From the NCBI GenBank assembly GCA_964019135.1, contig OZ025257.1, forward strand, positions 27,388,352 through 27,452,351: a stretch of DNA of 64,000 nt. The letters are read 5' to 3'. Origin of the DNA: Arenicola marina (Eukaryota; Annelida; Polychaeta; Arenicolidae). Position numbers and translations under genes: made by a program. Below, piece by piece: positions 26,161 to 37,320 of this stretch; position 1 is the first letter of the stretch, and each line of letters begins with the position of its first letter. The notes under the pieces were generated by a model. It had not been told where the DNA came from and did not search any database. It saw only the letters and a program-made list of their open reading frames with translations.

Positions 26161-26412
26161 GCAGCCTTGGCGGCAGCCTTGGCAGCAGCCTTGGCGGCAG
26201 CTATGACAGCAGTTTTGGCAGCAGCCTTGGCGGCAGTCTTGACAGCAGCCTTGACAGCAGCCTTGACAGCAGCCTTGGCAGCAGCCTTGGCAGTAGCCTT
26301 GGCAGTAGCCTTGGCGGCAGCCTTGACAGCAACCTTGACAGCAGCCTTGGCAGTAGACTTGGGGGCAGCCTTGACAGCAACCTTGACAGCAGCCTTGACA
26401 GCAGCCTTGGCG
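26161..26412. repeat. 12-bp minisatellite, 21 units, reads (Ala-Lys-Ala-Ala)n on the minus strand
   Basis: The unit is gcagccttggcg with variants ending gaca or carrying gtagcc. The first unit at 26161 and the unit at 26401 are exactly 20 x 12 bp apart, so the array is in phase. On the minus strand (open frame 26747-26127, 206 codons) it reads AKAAVKAAVKAA-type repeats with Lys regularly every fourth residue, like the C-terminal tail of linker histone H1, preceded by PPAKPAK. The upstream part of that frame is Pro/His low complexity and has no winged-helix domain. The plus strand reads Ala/Leu repeats in an equally open frame. I call a repeat, not a gene, but the Lys spacing is notable. Confidence 0.85.
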
Positions 26413-27345
26413 GGTTTGGCGGGTGGGTTTGGCGGACAGGCAGGCGGGCGGGCGGGCGGGCGTCCCGTATGGTCCCGTAGCGTCCCCAGTGGACGCTCGT
26501 CACGGCAGCTCTCGTTCGCTCTCGTCAAAGTCTCGCGGCCCAAGCCGCTCCAGATCAGAAGGATATCATTAATCCGGAAATCGTGCGAGACAAGCGGGGC
26601 GTGGGTGGGTGAGGGGTGGTGGCCGGCTGGGTGACCGGGTGACTGGCTGGCTGGGTTGGTGGGTGGGGGGTGGGGGGGGGGTCCACAACAATCACGAGCT
26701 CCGACCGGTTGGGGGGTGTGAGGGTGGCGGGTGGGGGTTGGTAACACCCACTATGATGAGTAAAGTGGTCGTGGATCGGTCCGTGAAGCTGGGGTTCGCG
26801 CTGTCGGCGCGTCTCGTCGTCCTTCCGTCTGTCTGTTCGTCGGTCTGTCCGTCCCGGTGTTCGCTGGCTGGTCGGCTGGTCTCTCTCCTCTCTCTCCTCT
26901 CCCCGTGGGCCGCGGGCCGCGGGTCTCGGGGCTCCAACACCCACTCTCACACACACACACACCCACAGACACTTACGGCGGCACGTTCTCACCGTGCGGC
27001 GGACGGCCAGTCACCCGCCGTAACGCCGACCGCCACCGCCACCGCCGCCGCCGCCGCCGTCGCCGCTACACCAGGGCCACCGCCGCCCCCACACCCTTCC
27101 ATCCCTCCGCTCTCGGCCCGGCCGCCGACGGCACACGGTGAGCAGGGTGACCCCCACCACCCCGCGCCCCTCTCTCCATATCACCCCGTGGGGGGTGGGG
27201 GGAGCGGGCGGATGGATGGACGGATGGACGGAGCGACGCAGCCCGCCGCGGAGGGATAAGCCGGCGGTGCTACTACTAGGAGTTGTGGCGGCGCCGCCGG
27301 CGTGTAGTAAGGCGAGTACGGCGGCCACCGACATCGGGGTGGGGC
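26413..27345. promoter_or_regulatory. CpG-rich region, possible CpG-island promoter or first exon
   Basis: CpG-dense sequence with a GCC/CCG trinucleotide tract at about 27027-27066 and the near-palindrome ggcgccgccggcg near 27289. A donor-like cacg|gtgag lies near 27135-27140. A plus-strand frame is open from 26609 to 27259 but is low complexity (Thr/Ala/Pro) downstream. G-rich patches occur at 26650-26680. Regulatory function is inferred from composition only, and no promoter motif or downstream exon is identified. Confidence 0.25.
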
Positions 27346-28604
27346 TGTCAGACAGCGGCCCGGGGGGGGGGGGGGGAGGAGGGGGGTACAGGGAGAGGTA
27401 ATGTAAAGGGCGAGTGGGACGGAGGCAGACAGGGAGGGAGGGAGGGGAGGAGAGGGGAGGAGAGGGGAGGGGAAGGGAGGGGGAGGGAGGGAGGGAGGGA
27501 CAGGGAAGTTGTTAGGGGTCTACGTGAGTGGCGTTGCGTGGGGTTGCGTGGGGTTGCGTGGGGGGGGGGGACGAGGGGGCGGGGTACATATTCGTCTCGC
27601 TCGCTGTCCCACATTGCTACATAGTTTGCATCATCCTGCCCCATATTTTCCCCATTTACTAAACCTTTACCCCATTCCTATCTCCCCCCCACCGCTACTG
27701 CCCCCTCCAACCTTTTCTGCACCCCATTACCCCAACCCCAAGCCCACAAGTGACACCAACCACCCCCATCCCCCATCCGCCGCCACCGCCCGGGCACCCT
27801 ACTGCACCCGAGCGGGCCAGGGGTTAATGAAAGCGGGCGGCGAGCGCCAGCCCCCCCTCCCCACCCCCCCCCCCCCCCCAACCCGGGCCCACTCACAACC
27901 CTGGTTATTGACTGGGCGCCCCAATCAATATACGGCTTATGGGCCCAGGCAACCCTTACTACGTCTGTACACACGCCGGGGGCTGGAAGTGTGGGAAGGG
28001 GGGGGGGGTGGCGAGGGAGGGATGACGCGGCGGCGGGGGGGTGGAGGGTGCGACCAGAGAGGGAGGGATGACGCGGGTGGGAAGGGGGGGTAACAATAAC
28101 GGCAAATCGTAGGTGGACCACTGGCGAGCGGGGGCAGGGGGTGGGGGGGGGGGGAGAAAGACGGCACGCACGGCACGAACATCCCGCGTAGAAGGGTCAC
28201 CGGCAACCCCCTCTCCCCACCCCCACCCCCACCGCGCCCCATCTGCCCGCTGGCCCGACCCGAACAGGGTCCCGATTGACCCCCGGACCCCCCACCCCCC
28301 AAACCCACACTCCTCCCTCAGCACCACCATCACTACCACCACGCCCCCCCCCCCCACCCCTCCCCAGGAATCACTGACGAGACTGTTCAGCCCCTCGGTC
28401 CACTAACCCATATAATGCCATATCACCAGACCCCCATGCCACCCACCTTCCATACTCCCCCCGCCCCTCCCCCACCGACCCGGGCTGCCGCTGCAGACCG
28501 ACCCATCCCTTTATGGGGTTCACGGCGGCAGTCAGAGATCGCCAACAGCCAGCTAGCGGCGTAGCTGGGTCATCTGGGTGAAGCGGAGGCAGGCGCATCA
28601 GGGC
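27346..28604. other. G-rich and C-rich low-complexity spacer
   Basis: G-runs at 27359-27380, a GGGAGGGAGG tract at 27430-27505, four gttgcgtgggg-like units at about 27533-27568, C-rich sequence at 27660-27880, a G-run at 28143-28154 facing a C-run at 28344-28355, then mixed sequence to 28604. Open frames are Pro/Gly/Arg low complexity. No gene is recognised. Confidence 0.6.
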
Positions 28605-29556
28605 AGACCATGGGGCAAGCCAGACCATGGGGCAGGGTAGACCATGAGGCCGGGATGAGCATGGAGCAGGGTAGACCATGGGGCACGGCAGACCATGGGG
28701 CACGGCAGACCATGGGGCACGGTAGACCATAGGGCACGGTAGACCATGGGGCAGGGTAGACCATGGGGCAGGGTAGACCATGAGGCCGGGATGAGCATGG
28801 AGCAGGGCAGACCATGGGGCAGGGTAGACCATGGGGCACGGCAGACCATGGGACACGGCATACCATGGGGCACGGCAGACCATGGGACAGGGTAGACTAT
28901 GGGGCAGGGTATACCATGGGGCAGGTCAGACCATGGGCCAGGGTAGACTATGGGGCAGGGCAGACCACAGGGCAAGGTATACCATGGGGCAAGCCAGACC
29001 ATGGGGCAGGTCATACCAAGGTGCAGGGCAGACTATGGGGCGGGGCAGACCATGGGGCAGGGCAGACCACAGGGCAGGGCTGACCACGGGGCAGGCTATA
29101 CTTTGGGGCAGGTCAAACCATTGGGCAGGTCAGACCATGGAGCAGGGCTGACCATCGGCCAGGGTAGACCATGGGGCAGGGCAGACCATGGGGCAGGGTA
29201 GGCCTTGAAACACGGCTAACCATGGGGCAGGCCAGACCATGAGGCATGGCAGACAATGGGGCAGGGCAGACCACAGGGCAGGGCAGACCATGGGGCAGGG
29301 TATACTATGGGACAGGTCCGACCATTGGGCAGGTTAGACCATGGAGCCGGGCTGACCATGGTCCAGGGTAGACCATGGGGCAGGGCAGACCATGGGGCAG
29401 GGTAGGCCTTGGACCAGGGCTGACCACTGGGCAGGTCTGACCATAGAGCAGGGCTGACCATGGGCCAGGGTAGACCATGGGCCAGGGCAGACCATGGGCC
29501 AGGGATGATCATGGGGCAGGGTAGGCCATGGAGCAGGGCAGACCATGGGGGCAAGG
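28605..29556. repeat. 17-bp minisatellite, 56 units in phase
   Basis: The unit is agaccatggggcagggc or agaccatggggcacggt. The first unit at 28605 and the last at 29540 are exactly 55 x 17 bp apart, so there is no net indel. Most units contain the palindrome CCATGG. Substitutions accumulate toward the 3' half. Plus frames read Gly/Gln/His-rich and minus frames Trp/Pro/Cys-rich, with several frames open at once. Confidence 0.95.
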
Positions 29557-30748
29557 CTAAGCCCTCCAGTCACGCGACAATAAGACTCACGGTCGAAAAA
29601 ACAACGTAAGTGCACATATGTAAATAAATAAACAAAAACAACCCCAGGTCACGAAAAGCTACGTGGAAGAAGTAGACGAATGCACCAGAACAGTGGCCAC
29701 TGGATACAATGCATAATACAATGGCAGGCACCGGAAACTGGCTAGCTGGCTGGCTGGCTGGCTGGGTGGTTCGCTGGCTGCAGATAAATCAGGCTGGTTC
29801 CTCGCTTCGTTTCATTACCAAGTGACGACAATTACCTTCCTTTTTTTTATTTTCCAATCTCCCGCCCAAGAGCACCCGGTGCCATGGAAACGGCCCGCAA
29901 TAATCTTCTATAGCATAGTAACGGCGTCTTGTCCATGACAACCAAGACCACAACGTCGACAGACGGCCTCTTTTATGTCAATTTCTGGCGAGTCTTCTTA
30001 TGTCACGAAACTTTTGTCGTTTTCAATTAGACGGGGAATCTTCGTATGAATATCGGTCCATTACGCTGAAAGGCTCATAAAAACCTCCCATATATAGTCT
30101 AAAAACTGATCGAAGCGAGCCAACTATTTTAGCTTTTTCATTCCGGCTTGTCTCACGTCATTTTGGACAAAAGGTTCCACGGACGGCATTGTCGTTTCCT
30201 CCCCGTTGACCCCCCTACCCAACCCGGACATACACAACATGAGGGTCGTATTCATTACGTAACAGAACCTCTTCCGTGCGAAGTGACGACATTGGCTTTG
30301 ACAGTAGGGTATACCATGTCACAACCAGAGGCAAAACCGCGACGGCACAAAAGGGAAATCACCGCTTGATTTTCATAGATTGCGGGTATGGAGTAACGAA
30401 TAATATGTATAATGTATTCTTTACATGGGCGTGACATGTGACACGCGGAAGTTATTGGGTACGCTGGCCACCAGATGGCGGCAGTGAGCTGCTGACACCG
30501 TAGCCGGTTTCAGTCTCGGACAGACCAGGCCAGGGGCTCTGACTGCTGTGCGCTGTCCCCGAGTCAACTCGCTCCACCGGGAACACTCTCACGGCTCTAG
30601 GGTACGAAGCGACCGCGAACAGTCTCACGGCTCTAGGGTACGAATCGACACTGGTCGGCCCCCCCAATGACCTATCAAGCAAGTGTACAGGCCGTGGGAC
30701 GAATGCCCGTGGGTCGACGACGTCATGGGGCGAGACAAAACATCGTGA
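29557..30748. other. Single-copy spacer with CTGG tract and a 36-bp duplication
   Basis: A (CTGG)n microsatellite lies at about 29741-29768. AT-richer unique sequence with a TATATA box-like stretch lies near 30091. Two copies of a roughly 34-36-bp segment (ctctcacggctctagggtac) lie at about 30584 and 30620. No gene is recognised. Confidence 0.55.
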
Positions 30749-31068
30749 GACGAATGGCCCGTGGGACGAATGGGTCATGGGACGAATGGGTAATGGGACA
30801 AATGGGTCGTGGGACGAATGGGTCATGGGATGAATGGGTCATGGGATGAATGGGTCATGGGATGAATGGGTCATGGGACGAATGGGTCATGGGACGAATG
30901 GGTCGTGGGACGAATGGGTCGTGGGACGAATGGGTCGTGAGACGAATGGTTCGTGTGACGAATGGGTCGTGAGACGAATGGTTCGTGGGACGAATGGGTC
31001 ATGGGACGAATGGGTCATGGGACGAATGCGTCATGGGACGAATGGGTCACGGGACGAATGGGTCATGA
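30749..31068. repeat. 16-bp minisatellite, 20 units in phase
   Basis: The unit is gacgaatgggtcatgg. The first unit at 30749 and the last clear one at 31053 are exactly 19 x 16 bp apart. Variants include cgtgg for catgg and gagac for gggac. Degenerate copies with gtcatgg continue to about 31130. Confidence 0.93.
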
Positions 31069-31159
31069 TGCGAAAAACAGCGTCATGGGTCGACAGGGTG
31101 GAACGACTCAGTCATGGAACGTGTACATGGGACGAGATAGAGGACGGGACGGGCAGGGC
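31069..31159. other. Short spacer between the 16-bp and 8-bp arrays
   Basis: Sequence with decayed gtcatgg and catgggacga words from the 16-bp array, then a short G-rich link into the octamer array. Confidence 0.5.
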
Positions 31160-34100
31160 GGTAAAGGTGGTAAAGGTGGTAAGGCCTTAAGGCGGTAAGG
31201 TGGTAAGGCCATAAGGTGGTAAGGTGGTAAGGCCATAAGGTGGTAAGGTGGTAAAGCCTTAAGGCGGTATGGCGGTAAGGCGGTAAGGTGGTAAGACCTT
31301 AAGGCGGTAAGGTGGTAAGACCTTAAGGCGGTAAGGTGGTAAAGGTGGTAAGGCCTTAAGGCGGTAAGGTGGTAAGGCCATAAGGTGTTAAGGTGGTAAA
31401 GCCTTAAGGCGGTAAGGTGGTAAAGGTGGTAAGGCCTTAAGGCGGTAAGGTGGTAAGGCCATAAAGTGTAAGTTGGTAAAGCCTTAAGGCGGTATGGCGG
31501 TAAGGCGGTAACGGTGGTAAGGCGGTAAGGTGGTAAGGTGGTAAAGGTGGTAAGGCCTTAAGGCGGTAAGGTGGTAAGGCCATAAGGTGGTAAAGCCTTA
31601 AGGCGGTATGGCGGTAAGGCGGTAAGGCGGTAAGGTGGTAAGGTGGTAAGGTGGTAAAGGTGGTAAGGCGGTAAGGTGGTAAAGGTGGTAAGGCCTTAAG
31701 GCGGTAAGGTGGTAAGGCCATAAGGTGGTAAGGTGGTAAAGCCTTAAGGCGGTATGGCGGTAAGGCCATAAGGCGGTAAGGCCATCAGGCGGTAAGGCGG
31801 TAAGGCCATAAGGTGGTAAGGCCTAAAGGCGGTAAGGCCATCAGGCGGTAAGGCTATAAGACGGTAAAGCGGTAAGGTCAAGGTGGTAACGCCTTAAGGC
31901 CATAAGGTGGTAAGGCCATCAGGCGGTAAGGTGGTAAGGCGGCAAGGCCATAAAGTGGTAAGTCTGTAAGATGATTAAGCCATAAGGCGGTAAGGCCATC
32001 AGGCGATAAGGTGGTAAGGCGGTAAGGCCATTAGGCGGCAAGGCCATAAGGCGGCAAGGCCATAAGGTGGTAAGGCTGTATGGTGGTAAGGCTATAAGAT
32101 ATTTAAGCTATAAGATATTTAAGCCATAAGGTGGCAAGGCCATCAGGCGGTAAGGCCATAAGGTGGTAAGGCCATAAGGTGGTAAGGCCATAAGGTGGTA
32201 AGGCCATAAGGCGGTAAGGTGGTAAGGCCATAAGGTGGTTAGGCCATAAGGCGGTAAGGCTGTCAGGTGGTAAGGCTGTAAGATGGTTAAGCCATAAGGT
32301 GGTAAGGCCATCAGGCGGTAAGGTGGTAAGACGGTAAGGCCATCAGGCGGTAAGGTGGTAAGATGGTAAAGCCATAAGGCGGTAAGGCCATCAGGCGGTA
32401 ACATGGTAAGGCGGCAAGGCCATAAGGTGGTAAGGCCATCAGGCGGTAAGGCCATAATGTGGTAAGGCCATAAGGCGGTAAGGCCATAAGGCCATAAGGT
32501 GGTAAGGACATAAGGCCATAAGGTGGTAAGGACATAAGGTGGTAAGGCCATAAGGCGGTAAGGCCATAAGGCCATATGGTGGTAAGGCCATCAGGCGGTA
32601 AGGTGGTAAGGCGGCAAGGCCATTAGGCGGCAAGGCCATGAGGCGGCAAGGCCATAAGGCGGTAAGGCTGTAAGGTGGTAAGGCTATAAGATGTTTAAGC
32701 CATAAGGTGGTAAGGCCATCGGGCGGTAAGGCCATAAGGTGGTAAGGCCATAAGGCCATAAGGTGGTAAGGCCATAAGGCGGTAAGGCTGTCAGGTGGTA
32801 AGGCTGTAAGATGGTTAAGCCATAAGGTGGTAAGGCCATCAGGCGGTAAGGTGGTAAGATGGTGAAGCCATAAGGCGGTAAGGCCATCAGGCGGTAAGAT
32901 GGTAAGGCGGCAAGGCCATAAGGTGGTAAGGCCATCAGGCGGTAAGGCCATAATGTGGTAAGGCCATAAGGACATAAGGTGGTAAGGCCATAAGGCCATA
33001 AGGTGGTAAGGCCATAAGGCCATAAGGTGGTAAGGACATAAGGCCATAAGGTGGTAAGGACATAAGGCCATAAGGTGGTAAGGCCATAAGGCCATAAGGT
33101 GGTAAGGCCATCAGGCGGTAAGGTGGTAAGGCGGCAAGGCCATCAGGCGGTAAGATGGTAAGGCGGCAAGGCCATAAGGTGGTAAGGCCATCAGGCGGTA
33201 AGGCCATAATGTGGTTAGGCCATAAGGCCATAAGGTGGTAAGGCCATAAGGCCATAAGGCGGTAAGGACATAAGGCCATAAGGCCAAAAGGTGGTAAGGC
33301 CATAAGGCCATAAGGTGGTAAGGCCATAAGGCGGTAAGGCCATAAGGCCATAAGGCCATAAGGTGGTAACGCTGCATGGTTGTAAGGCTGTAAGATGGTT
33401 AAGCCATAAGGCGGTAAGGCCATCAGGCGGTAAGGTGGTAAGGCGGTAAGGCCATTAGGCGGCAAGGCCATAAGGCGGCAAGGCCATAAGGTGGTAAGGC
33501 TGTAAGGCTGTAAGATGGTTAAACCATAAGGTGGTAAGGCCATCAGGCGGTAAGGTGGTAAGGCCATAAGGCCATAAGGTGGTAAGGCCATAAGGTGGTA
33601 AGGCCATAAGGCGGTAAGTCTGTCAGGTGGTAAGGCTGTAAGATGGTTAAGCCATAAGGTGGTAAGGCCATCGGGCGGTAAGATGGCAAGGCCATAAGGC
33701 GGTAAGGTGGTAAGATGGTAAAGCCATAAGGCGGTAAGGCCACCAGGTGGTAAGGTGGTAAGGCGGCAAGGCCATAAGGTGGCAAGGCCATCAGGCGGTA
33801 AGGCCATAAGGTGGTAAGGCCATAAGGCCATAAGGTGGTAAGGACATAAGGCCATAAGGTGGTAAGGCCATAAGGCCATAAGGTGGTAAGGCCATAAGGC
33901 CATAAGGCGTAAGGCCATAAGGCCATAAGGTGGTAAGGCTGCATGGTGGTAAGGCGGTAAGGCCAACATGCGGTAAGGTGGTAAGGCGGTAAGGCCATTA
34001 GGCGGTAAGGCCATAAGGCGGCAAGGCCATAAGTTGGTAAGGCTGTAAGGTGGTAAGGCTGTAAGATGGTTAAGCCATAATGGTAAGGCCATCAGGCGGT

Positions 34101-34984
34101 AAGGTGGTAAGATGATTAAGCCATAAGGCGGCAAGGCCATAAGGTGGTAAGGCCATAAGGCCATAAGGTGGTAAGGCCATAAGCTGGTAAGGCCATAAGG
34201 CGGTAAGGCTGTCAAGGTGGTAGGGCTGTAAGATGGTTAAGCCATAAGGTGGTAAGGCCATCAGGCGGTAAGGTGGTAAGGCGGTAAGGCCATCAGGCGG
34301 TAAGGTGGTAAGATGGTAAAGCTATAAGGTAATAAGGCCATCAGGCGGTAAGGCTGTCAGGTGGTAAGGCTGTAAGATGGTTAAGCCATAAGGTGGTAAG
34401 GACATCAGGCGGTAAGGTGGTAAGATGGTAAAGCCATAAGGTGGTAAGGCCATCAGGCGGTAAGGCTGTCAGGTGGTAAGGCTGTAAGATGGTTAAGCCA
34501 TAAGGTGGTAAGATGGTAAAGCCATAAGGCGGTAAGGCCATCAGGCGGTAAGGTGGTAAGGCGGCAAGGCCATAAGGTGGTAAGGCCATCAGGCGGTAAG
34601 GCCATAAGGTGGTAAGGCCATAAGGTGGTAAGGCCATAAGGTGGTAAGGCCATAATGTGGTAAGGACATAAGGCCATAAGGTGGTAAGGCCATAAGGCGG
34701 TAAGGACATAAGGCCATAAGGTGGTAAGGCCATAAGGTGTAAGGACATAAGGCCATAAGGTGGTAAGGCCATAAGGCCATAAGGTGGTAAGGACATAAGG
34801 CCATAAGGTGGTAAGGCCATAAGGCCATAAGGTGGTAAGGACATAAGGCCATAAGGTGGTAAGGCCATAAGTTGGTAAGGACATAAGGCCATAAGGTGGT
34901 AAGGCCATAAGGCCATAAGGTGGTAAGGACATAAGGCCATAAGGTGGTAAGGCCATAAGGCGGTAAGGCGATTAGGCGTAAGGG
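31160..34984. repeat. 8-bp (octamer) array with higher-order structure, about 475 units
   Basis: Built almost entirely from octamers of the form TAAGGNNN: taaggtgg, taaggcca, taaggcgg, tcaggcgg, taagatgg. A few 9-bp forms (gtaaaggtg) mark the start. The marker gctgtaagatggttaagcc recurs near 32276, 32802, 33387, 33506, 33627, 34060, 34226, 34370 and 34482, showing longer duplicated blocks. The plus strand has TAA in every unit. The minus strand has no stop in any frame of the perfect octamer, which gives a 426-codon frame (34215-32935) and others that read an 8-residue Leu/Pro/Tyr cycle. These are compositional, not genes. Confidence 0.95.
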
Positions 34985-35085
34985 CATTGGGAGACCGGCT
35001 CTGCGACAAGTCATACGGTGTTGGGCCATAATGCGGACATGTATCAGGCCAGTCATAGAGAAACAGTGTTTCCACGGCACTGGCG
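34985..35085. other. Short spacer before gap
   Basis: Unique sequence between the octamer array and the second assembly gap. No feature is seen. Confidence 0.6.
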
Positions 35086-35285
35086 NNNNNNNNNNNNNNN
35101 NNNNNNNNNNNNNNNNNNNNNNNNNNNNNNNNNNNNNNNNNNNNNNNNNNNNNNNNNNNNNNNNNNNNNNNNNNNNNNNNNNNNNNNNNNNNNNNNNNNN
35201 NNNNNNNNNNNNNNNNNNNNNNNNNNNNNNNNNNNNNNNNNNNNNNNNNNNNNNNNNNNNNNNNNNNNNNNNNNNNNNNNNNNNN
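35086..35285. other. Assembly gap, 200 N
   Basis: Exactly 200 N, a placeholder of unknown true length. GC-rich sequence follows directly. Confidence 0.98.
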
Positions 35286-35886
35286 AGGGCCGCCGGGGAG
35301 CTCCGCCCGGACTTTGCGCCCGGACTCCGGTAGACTGATTGATGGCGGGGGGAGGGCGGGGGGGGGGGGGGGGTGCTGAGGGGGTAGGGGGGGCAGGTGA
35401 GGGCCGCACTGGGACAGGCAAGCGAGCGGAGACGCCAGGGCCTTCTCCGGGGGAGACCCCAGGACCGTCTCCGGGGGTTGCCGGGATGATGTTGGCGGCC
35501 GGGACACCGCGGCGGGAGGGAGGGAGGGACGTCCGGACAGCGAGGGACGTCCGGTGACCGGGCGCCGGGATTTGACTGATCGGCGGGTCAATAGGCAGAC
35601 AGGGGGCCTTCGGGATCGCCGGACACCGCCGAGAGTGCAGTCAGTCTGGCGCTGTCCGGCGCTGCCTGGCGTTCCGGATTTGACTGACCGGATTACGGAG
35701 GCACGGTGACCGGCTGGGGGAGTCGGGATCCGGACGGACCTTGGATCGCTGGGATGTTTGACCTCGCACTCCTCCCTCCCCACAGATGACTGGGATCTCG
35801 GGATATCCTGCTTCCCGATGACGTTCTGGATACACTCCAGACGCGGTGACGTATAATAAGCGCTCGTGTGGTTCCAGCAACTTGTT
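35286..35886. other. GC-rich spacer
   Basis: A G-run tract at about 35343-35395 is followed by CpG-rich mixed sequence in which phrases such as ttgactga, ccggac and ggacgtccgg recur irregularly. A minus-strand frame reads across this region, the gap and the octamer array, and has no recognisable protein content. Confidence 0.55.
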
Positions 35887-36062
35887 TCTCCCTCTCTCTC
35901 TCTCTCTCTGTCTATCTGTCTGTGCGTCTGTCTGTGTGTCTGTGCGTCTATCTCTGTGTCTGTGTGTCTATCTGTGTGTCTGTGCGTCTATCTGTATGTC
36001 TGCCCGTGTGTCCGTCTCTCTGGCCCTCCCCCTCTGCCTCTCTCTTTCTCTCTATTTCTCAG
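35887..36062. repeat. CT / TGTC microsatellite complex
   Basis: (CT)n is followed by imperfect tgtctgtgcgtctatc-type repetition up to about 36010 and then CT-rich sequence. It is a pyrimidine-rich or alternating tract. Open frames read Ser/Val/Cys/Leu low complexity. Confidence 0.9.
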
Positions 36063-37320
36063 GGGCTCCCGTCGGTAGGGAGGAGGGATATCACCGTGCT
36101 GGCAAACTTGTCGGGCGATCGGTGGGAGTTTGCCGGGGGTCTCCGGTGTTCGGCAACCTAACTGACTGCGCGGCGGCGGGACCCGTGGTGGTGGTGCTGG
36201 TGGTGGGAGAGGCGGGGGGTGGCGGTGGTGGCGAGAAAGTGGTCGTGGTGGTGATGGTGGATGGGGGGAGGTGGTCGTATCGGGCTGGGCGGGCAGAAAG
36301 GTGGGTGGGGGGGGGGGGTAGAGGCGGGGCGAGAGAGGAGAGGGAGAGAGCAGGGGTATCGGGGTGCAGGTGAGGGAAGGGGGGGGGGGCTTTGGGGGGA
36401 TGGCTCCCCGCCGTCGGTCAAGGCAGCCAGACTGCCGGGCGGGGGCTGGCAGGGAGGGGGGGGGGGGGGTGGGGGGGTGGCGAGCTGACTGGGCTGTCGA
36501 GCTCCGGAGAACCCGGACAGGTAGGTAGCGCCACCTATGTCGGTATAGCCCATGTCGGGATGCTCACTCGGGACTCCGGAGCTGGAGGGGGGAGGGGGGC
36601 AGAAGGAGGGGATGGAGAGGGGGTGCGGGGTAGAAAGTACAAAAAAAACGTGGGAAGGAATATGGTTGTGGTTGGTCCCTATCCCTTCTCTCTCCTTCAC
36701 TCACGCTGTATCCCCCCTCCCCCCCACCCCACCCATCTCTCTCTCTCTCTCCCTTCCTCTCATTATTTCGGCCTACCCACCACCCACCACCCCCACTCCA
36801 CCCTCCTCTCCCCATTCGTCTCTATGATGTCAGTCGTCCCACATCGGGGGACGTTGCCAAGTCCGCCGGCGTTCGAGTCCCAGTCAAAGGCACACAGACA
36901 TATAACACCCCCCCCCCCACCTACACCCCAACCCGCCCCACCCTAAGGCCCACCCTCCCACGTCCTTGCGTCAGTTGGCCCTCCAACTCCCTAAGTTTTC
37001 CGTCCCGCCGCCCGCACCCTCCTCACCTCCCCTCCCCTCCCCACCACCTCCCCACCCACCCCCCCCACCCGAGTCAACCCGACCCCCTCCTCCCCAGCCT
37101 GACCCACAAACCAGTCCACGATCGGTGGGTTACACGGTGTGCAACATGCACCCCCCCCCCCCCCCGCCCTCCCCACCTCGCTTTTACCCGCCTCCAACCA
37201 CGGGCCCGTATTCCAACGCCCCCCCCCCCCTCCCCCACACACACACCTCGCTCCACACACCCCCACCCCTCCCTCCCCACCCCACCAAAGACCCCCAGCC
37301 TGCAAGCCACACGGCCTTCC
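36063..37320. other. G-rich then C-rich low-complexity region
   Basis: GGTGGTGG and G-run sequence dominates at about 36180-36480. From 36710 to 37290 the plus strand turns C-rich (CCACCC, C-runs near 36907, 37150 and 37222). The switch gives opposite strand skew in adjacent halves. A gttcgagtcc word near 36870 resembles a tRNA B box but no tRNA can be folded around it. No gene is recognised. Confidence 0.6.

Noticed and set aside
32935-34215. 426-codon minus-strand frame of Leu/Pro/Tyr repeats
   Set aside because: The complement of the octamer has no stop codon in any frame, so length is not evidence.
36800-36890. tRNA gene, from a gttcgagtcc B-box-like word
   Set aside because: No cloverleaf can be drawn. 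The only A-box-like word lies directly against the B box, far too close.
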